This document shows positions 30,658-34,720 of a DNA stretch of 34,720 nucleotides, in pieces. Position 1 is the stretch's first letter. Every line of letters starts with the position of its first letter. Below the pieces are notes generated by a model. That model was not told where the DNA came from, did not search any database, and was given only the letters and a program-made list of their open reading frames with translations. The translations under genes and the position numbers were made by a program. Origin of the DNA: an uncultured Bacteroidales bacterium (GTDB lineage Bacteria > Bacteroidota > Bacteroidia > Bacteroidales > WCHB1-69); assembly GCA_937901455.1 (NCBI GenBank), contig CALDIA010000158.1, positions 1-34,720 of the forward strand. The letters are read 5' to 3'.

Positions 30658-33600
30658 ATGAAAAAATACTTCTACCTCTTAGTTGCTTTGGTGATATGCC
30701 CCTCGCTCTGGGCACAGAACCAGATTTCCATCAACATATCCCCGAAGGTAATCCACTTCCCTTCTACAGGATTGAGCTATGTGGATGATCCGGCCCGTTA
30801 CTTTTCCATAATGGTGGCCAACAACACCCTCACCCCCATGGACATCTTCTTCACGATAGAGCTAACGGCAGACTTCACCACATCGGGGCAGAACTATTAT
30901 ATTCGTACGAAGAAAGAGATACAGCCATTGACGCCATTGACCATCGGGGCGACGCCGGTAATTGTAAACCGTTCCGTCTTCGACCAGGTGGTAGGTCATC
31001 TCAACTCTTCGGCCTACGAAACCAACTATGATCGCAACAAGTTGGTGCAAGATATGCTATCACTACCGGAGGGGCAATACAGTTTCTGTATCACCCCTTA
31101 TCAGTGGGATGGCTACAACAATCCGAATCCTTTGCAGGTAGGCGAGCGGACATGTTTCAGCTTCACCATTTGTTACACAGGCTCTGCACCAGAGTTCACC
31201 GCACCCATCAGTGGACTCAGCGCGACCAACCTCAACAATAGCAACCCCACCAACAACGTGCTATCCGGGCGTTGGGGGTTGCCTCTCAACAATGATGTCA
31301 CCATAGACCGGTCTTATCGTCTGACCGGTTCTTCCGACAATCGGGAAAGTTCCCAATACACCCGCCTTCCCTTGAGCAAGCAGCTCATCTTCAATTGGAC
31401 GGGCGTCATATCCAACTGTTTGTCGCCCAGTGATTTTGACTATCATTTCAAGATTGTGGAGATCACCTCCAACCAGAATATACAGGAGGCCATTAACGGC
31501 AATGGCACCGTAACCACCTACAACAACCAGTCTGGCACCACCTACATTCACGACACCATTGCGAACCGGCATTTCCGTTTAGTGCCGGGGCATGTCTATG
31601 CCGCGCAGGTGCAGGCGGTGCTGAAGAAGAAGCTGATGACATCCATACAGCTCAGCAACGAAGGCAAGAGCCAGATCATTACCTTCGTATGGGGCGAAGA
31701 GGGTCCCATCATTCAGAATCAGGGCGGCAGTTCCCAGCCAAGCTCCACCATCACCGACAATCATGAGGAGGTGGTGTCGGCGCTGCGGCTCCCCTATTTC
31801 GTCTCCCCGGGGCAAGACAAGGCCACCATTGACGCACTGAAGTCGAGCATTGCCTCGGAAGCCTCTTTAGTGCCCTCCCCCAGCCACTATTCGTATGTCA
31901 GCTCGGTAGAAAACGGAGACCTGCCCTACTATCAGGTGCCCGTTGCCGACACCTTGGGCATCCGTTGGATGCCGGTGCGCGGTGACTCCATCCTGAGAGT
32001 CAACTACACCGCCGAACTCTATGAATACAACGGTGGCGCGGCCAGCAACTCCATGATAGGGCTTCCCCTGAAGTCATACACCACCACAGTTCAGCAAGTG
32101 CACGACTTCACCCCCAGCAACACCGAACTGATGGAGGTGTCGAGCGAAGAATGGCTACCCGCCTTGCAAGAAGGCTACAAATACCTCATCCACCTCAAGG
32201 CTGAGACCTACTACAGTTATCTAAAGACCACCACCTACTCCCTTACCGACTTCATCCACAACATACCCGTGGACCGCGACAGCGTGGTCACTTCCGTGGC
32301 GTTCGGGTCGCAGGAGATGTTCTCCGATGTAGTCTTCTCCTGGGGCATTGACACCAATGCCCTCGACCAGGTATATCCCCCACAGTTCACCTTTCCCCAA
32401 GACCTATCCTCCAAACAGTGGGACGACACGCTCATGTTTGAAATACCGGAAATCTCCAAACGTAACGATTTCAAATTCAAATGGAAAGCACCAACCGGTG
32501 TCGATTACCAAGACTCCATCTACTATAAGCTACTGGTTGCCAAGTTGCCTGACAAAAAGACTCCACAGCAGGTGAAAGACACACTCTTTTTCAAGGATTC
32601 TATCACCACCACCTCTTACATGGACACTGTATTGAGAGACTCCCTCAAAATAGGGGAACAGTACATGGCCGTAGTTTGGGCCACCATCAAGCAGGTGGGA
32701 GAGCAAAGTGAGCACTATAACCTCATCAACAATGGCAAATCCATCTATACCACCTTCAAGTTAGTGAAGCCCCGGGAATACAATGCCGACCTCAGCGACA
32801 AGATCAAATGTTTCCCAAAGGCGTTGGATGACCTGAGCAAAGACCTCATCACCCCATCGGCGGACAGTTTGATTAACAACAAGGTGACACTCAAAATGGG
32901 CGATTTCCCGTTAGTGTTGCAGAATGCCACCTTCGATAAAGACAAGAAGCGTTATAGCGGCGATGGCTATATCATCTGGCATCCTACCAAGGTGGATGTC
33001 AAGCTGAAAGTCAGGGTGGACACAATCCAAATCAACAAAGACTTCCAAATCATCAACGGCACGGCAGTAAGTACGGCCACCGACTCCAACACCTACCTCC
33101 CCGGACTGATGAACGACTTGAATTTAGGAGATTGGAGCGAAGACGACATCAACTACATATCGTCCCAATTAGGTGACGTAAAAGATATTAAGGGATACTA
33201 CGACGCTTTCCAGAAATACGGAGAAAAATACGGCGGCAAATACGGCGGATTGGCCGGGCCTCTGACAACGGGCGAGAGCGCTTCCACTGGGGTTCTGACT
33301 TTCCCGATAAGTCTCACCGACAAGGAATTCACAGGCTCCGAGAACGTCATTTTTGCCATTAACAACATGTTCTTCTCACCAGTAACGGCATTGATGAACA
33401 TGTGGGCTATCTTTGCTGCTCAAGAAGATGACTACTATATACCTTTCTTAGCCAACAACCTCTGCATGGACCCGCAGGGTTTCTTCGGCAAGATGGACCA
33501 ACACATTGACCTCTTCATGGCGCGCAGCTATGAGAAGAGCCTCAACGATGGATACGTACTGCGCTTCAAAGCCTCCTCGAACTTTGCCAACCCGAAAGAT

Positions 33601-34720
33601 GGCACGGTCATCTCTATTGACACGGGCAAATTCACCTGCCTGCGGGCGGAGTTAGAATTCGACTTAAACAAGAACGACTTCATCGGCTTGAACACAGAAG
33701 GCTTGCCTATGAAAGGCAACGTGGTAAAGGCCAACATTTCAACCAACATCCGCACCTGGAGCGACTGGGTGGCCAAAGCCTCGATGGACCCGTTTGCCAT
33801 CGCCGGAGCTGATCGGTTCACCTACTACCCCACTGGCAAGGGCATCTTCTATGACCACTCCGAGAAGGAAACACCCAACGAGGTGTCTCTCACCTACGAT
33901 TACCTCTTCGGGACACCAGCACCCCAAGAGATGAAAGACGAAGACAAAAAGAAGCTCTCCAAGGCCACCAAAGAGTGGAAAGGGTTCTATTGGGACGAAC
34001 TCAAGGTCTTCCTTTCTGATGAAATCAGCAACACCTTCTCCGACACCCTTGACCGCAAAGACTCCATGGTCGTGTACCATTATGGTTTGAACAATACCGT
34101 TACCGATTCAGTACATTACAACTACCCTGGTTCCCGCATCAACTTCGGGGCCAAGGGGCTAATCATTGACCAGCATGGCTTCACCTTAGATGTCTTCGTG
34201 CACGACATATTGGATGCCAACACCAAGGAGGGCTGGGGTTGGGCATTTTCCCTGGACACCATATCCATGAAGTTCGTCAAGAACCAATACAAACACACCA
34301 TCCTCAAAGGTGGCATGGGGGCACCCCTCCTCAAGGGCGGATTCATCTACGAATGCTCCGTTGGCGCCGACAGTCTTACCTTTAATGTGCAGCCACGGAA
34401 GGACACCATGGAGATGGACCTTTGGGCCGCATCGGTCAACTTCAAGAAAGAATCCTCCTACTTCCGCATCAAGAAGATATACAAAGAGTCGGGCAGCCGG
34501 GTGGATCTGACCCTCAACGGAAACATCACCATCCAGACCAGCAAGATCGGAATCCCTGGCGATCTCAGCCTCTTCAAATTCGAGCACATGGGCATGCGCA
34601 ACTACAACCTGAGCGGCAAGCCGAAAGAGGGAACCGCCTCCATTGAGAAATTCGAATTTGACATCGGTGAGTGGTCGTTCGCTTCGCCACAGAAATACTT
34701 GGGCGGCTCCATTCCTGATG
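30658..34720 (+). CDS. Giant secreted protein with TANFOR-like N-terminus (partial, cut by window end)
   Basis: The frame is open from the ATG at 30658 to the last base, 1354 codons with no stop, so the 3' end is missing. The signal peptide is about residues 1-20 (ending LWAQ). Residues about 21-180 resemble the TANFOR domain known from Tannerella forsythia proteins: NQISINISPKVIHFPSTG, then MVANNTLTPMDIFFTIEL, LSLPEGQYSFCITPY and GERTCFSFTI. Strand-rich segments that may be fibronectin-III-like follow, then an unusual central part with the short KYGEKYGGKYGG repeat (about residues 855-866) and long beta-rich stretches with many GxxFxYxxSV-type segments. I cannot assign a function. The barrel gene lies 57 bp upstream with no new TAnnTTTG promoter between them, which suggests an operon. 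Whether it ends in a T9SS sorting domain cannot be seen. Confidence 0.85.
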   Translation, partial: MKKYFYLLVALVICPSLWAQNQISINISPKVIHFPSTGLSYVDDPARYFSIMVANNTLTPMDIFFTIELTADFTTSGQNYYIRTKKEIQPLTPLTIGATPVIVNRSVFDQVVGHLNSSAYETNYDRNKLVQDMLSLPEGQYSFCITPYQWDGYNNPNPLQVGERTCFSFTICYTGSAPEFTAPISGLSATNLNNSNPTNNVLSGRWGLPLNNDVTIDRSYRLTGSSDNRESSQYTRLPLSKQLIFNWTGVISNCLSPSDFDYHFKIVEITSNQNIQEAINGNGTVTTYNNQSGTTYIHDTIANRHFRLVPGHVYAAQVQAVLKKKLMTSIQLSNEGKSQIITFVWGEEGPIIQNQGGSSQPSSTITDNHEEVVSALRLPYFVSPGQDKATIDALKSSIASEASLVPSPSHYSYVSSVENGDLPYYQVPVADTLGIRWMPVRGDSILRVNYTAELYEYNGGAASNSMIGLPLKSYTTTVQQVHDFTPSNTELMEVSSEEWLPALQEGYKYLIHLKAETYYSYLKTTTYSLTDFIHNIPVDRDSVVTSVAFGSQEMFSDVVFSWGIDTNALDQVYPPQFTFPQDLSSKQWDDTLMFEIPEISKRNDFKFKWKAPTGVDYQDSIYYKLLVAKLPDKKTPQQVKDTLFFKDSITTTSYMDTVLRDSLKIGEQYMAVVWATIKQVGEQSEHYNLINNGKSIYTTFKLVKPREYNADLSDKIKCFPKALDDLSKDLITPSADSLINNKVTLKMGDFPLVLQNATFDKDKKRYSGDGYIIWHPTKVDVKLKVRVDTIQINKDFQIINGTAVSTATDSNTYLPGLMNDLNLGDWSEDDINYISSQLGDVKDIKGYYDAFQKYGEKYGGKYGGLAGPLTTGESASTGVLTFPISLTDKEFTGSENVIFAINNMFFSPVTALMNMWAIFAAQEDDYYIPFLANNLCMDPQGFFGKMDQHIDLFMARSYEKSLNDGYVLRFKASSNFANPKDGTVISIDTGKFTCLRAELEFDLNKNDFIGLNTEGLPMKGNVVKANISTNIRTWSDWVAKASMDPFAIAGADRFTYYPTGKGIFYDHSEKETPNEVSLTYDYLFGTPAPQEMKDEDKKKLSKATKEWKGFYWDELKVFLSDEISNTFSDTLDRKDSMVVYHYGLNNTVTDSVHYNYPGSRINFGAKGLIIDQHGFTLDVFVHDILDANTKEGWGWAFSLDTISMKFVKNQYKHTILKGGMGAPLLKGGFIYECSVGADSLTFNVQPRKDTMEMDLWAASVNFKKESSYFRIKKIYKESGSRVDLTLNGNITIQTSKIGIPGDLSLFKFEHMGMRNYNLSGKPKEGTASIEKFEFDIGEWSFASPQKYLGGSIPD

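Overview
The window looks like chromosomal DNA of a Bacteroidota bacterium, most likely order Bacteroidales. Ten genes or operons are preceded by the Bacteroidota -7 element TAnnTTTG. Purine-rich Shine-Dalgarno sequences are scarce. There is a type IX secretion (T9SS) sorting-domain protein, a FISUMP-domain gene and a TANFOR-like giant protein. HydF implies an anaerobe with [FeFe] hydrogenase. I saw no tRNA, rRNA, CRISPR array, transposase or phage gene. I cannot name the genus.

Layout, left to right. (1) 1-2557, plus strand: rimO and hydF, translationally coupled, behind a TATTTTTG promoter. (2) 2572-7571, minus strand: a tight operon S41/CtpA protease - dnaG primase - YitT membrane protein - MIP18/DUF59 protein. 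(3) 7624-11275, minus strand: single genes for a neurotransmitter:Na+ symporter family transporter, a DUF456 membrane protein, a FISUMP gene broken by an in-frame TAA and lacking a normal start codon, and a short T9SS cargo protein. (4) 11428-16184, plus strand: a 77-aa unknown, a NagZ-like GH3 / serine hydrolase fusion, tsaB and a tandem universal-stress-like protein. (5) 16310-22226, plus strand: a cell-wall operon ddl - GH73 glucosaminidase/LysM - a paralogue lacking the catalytic glutamate - M23 endopeptidase - lipoprotein solute-binding protein.

(6) 22282-24231, minus strand: a stand-alone LytTR regulator overlapping by 4 bp a single-pass membrane protein with a NAGPA/DUF2233-like domain, then a hexapeptide acyltransferase. 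(7) 24243-27658, minus strand: a membrane-anchored DUF3142-like (TIM-barrel-like) protein and a helical-repeat protein with an ACGPY signal-peptide end, overlapping by 26 bp. (8) 27737-28449, plus strand: a SprT-like zinc metalloprotease. (9) 28450-34720, plus strand: an AT-rich intergenic region with two striking inverted repeats, a 616-aa outer-membrane beta-barrel with a TTG start, and a secreted giant protein (at least 1354 residues, cut by the window end) whose N-terminus resembles the TANFOR domain.

The commonest theme is the cell envelope: peptidoglycan precursor synthesis (Ddl), remodelling (GH73, M23), possible recycling (GH3 fusion, solute-binding protein) and surface proteins (T9SS cargo, barrel plus giant protein). 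The best candidates for something undescribed are the beta-barrel/TANFOR-like pair with its palindromic upstream region, the active/inactive glucosaminidase pair, and the LytTR/NAGPA-like membrane pair. All domain assignments were made by eye without database searches.
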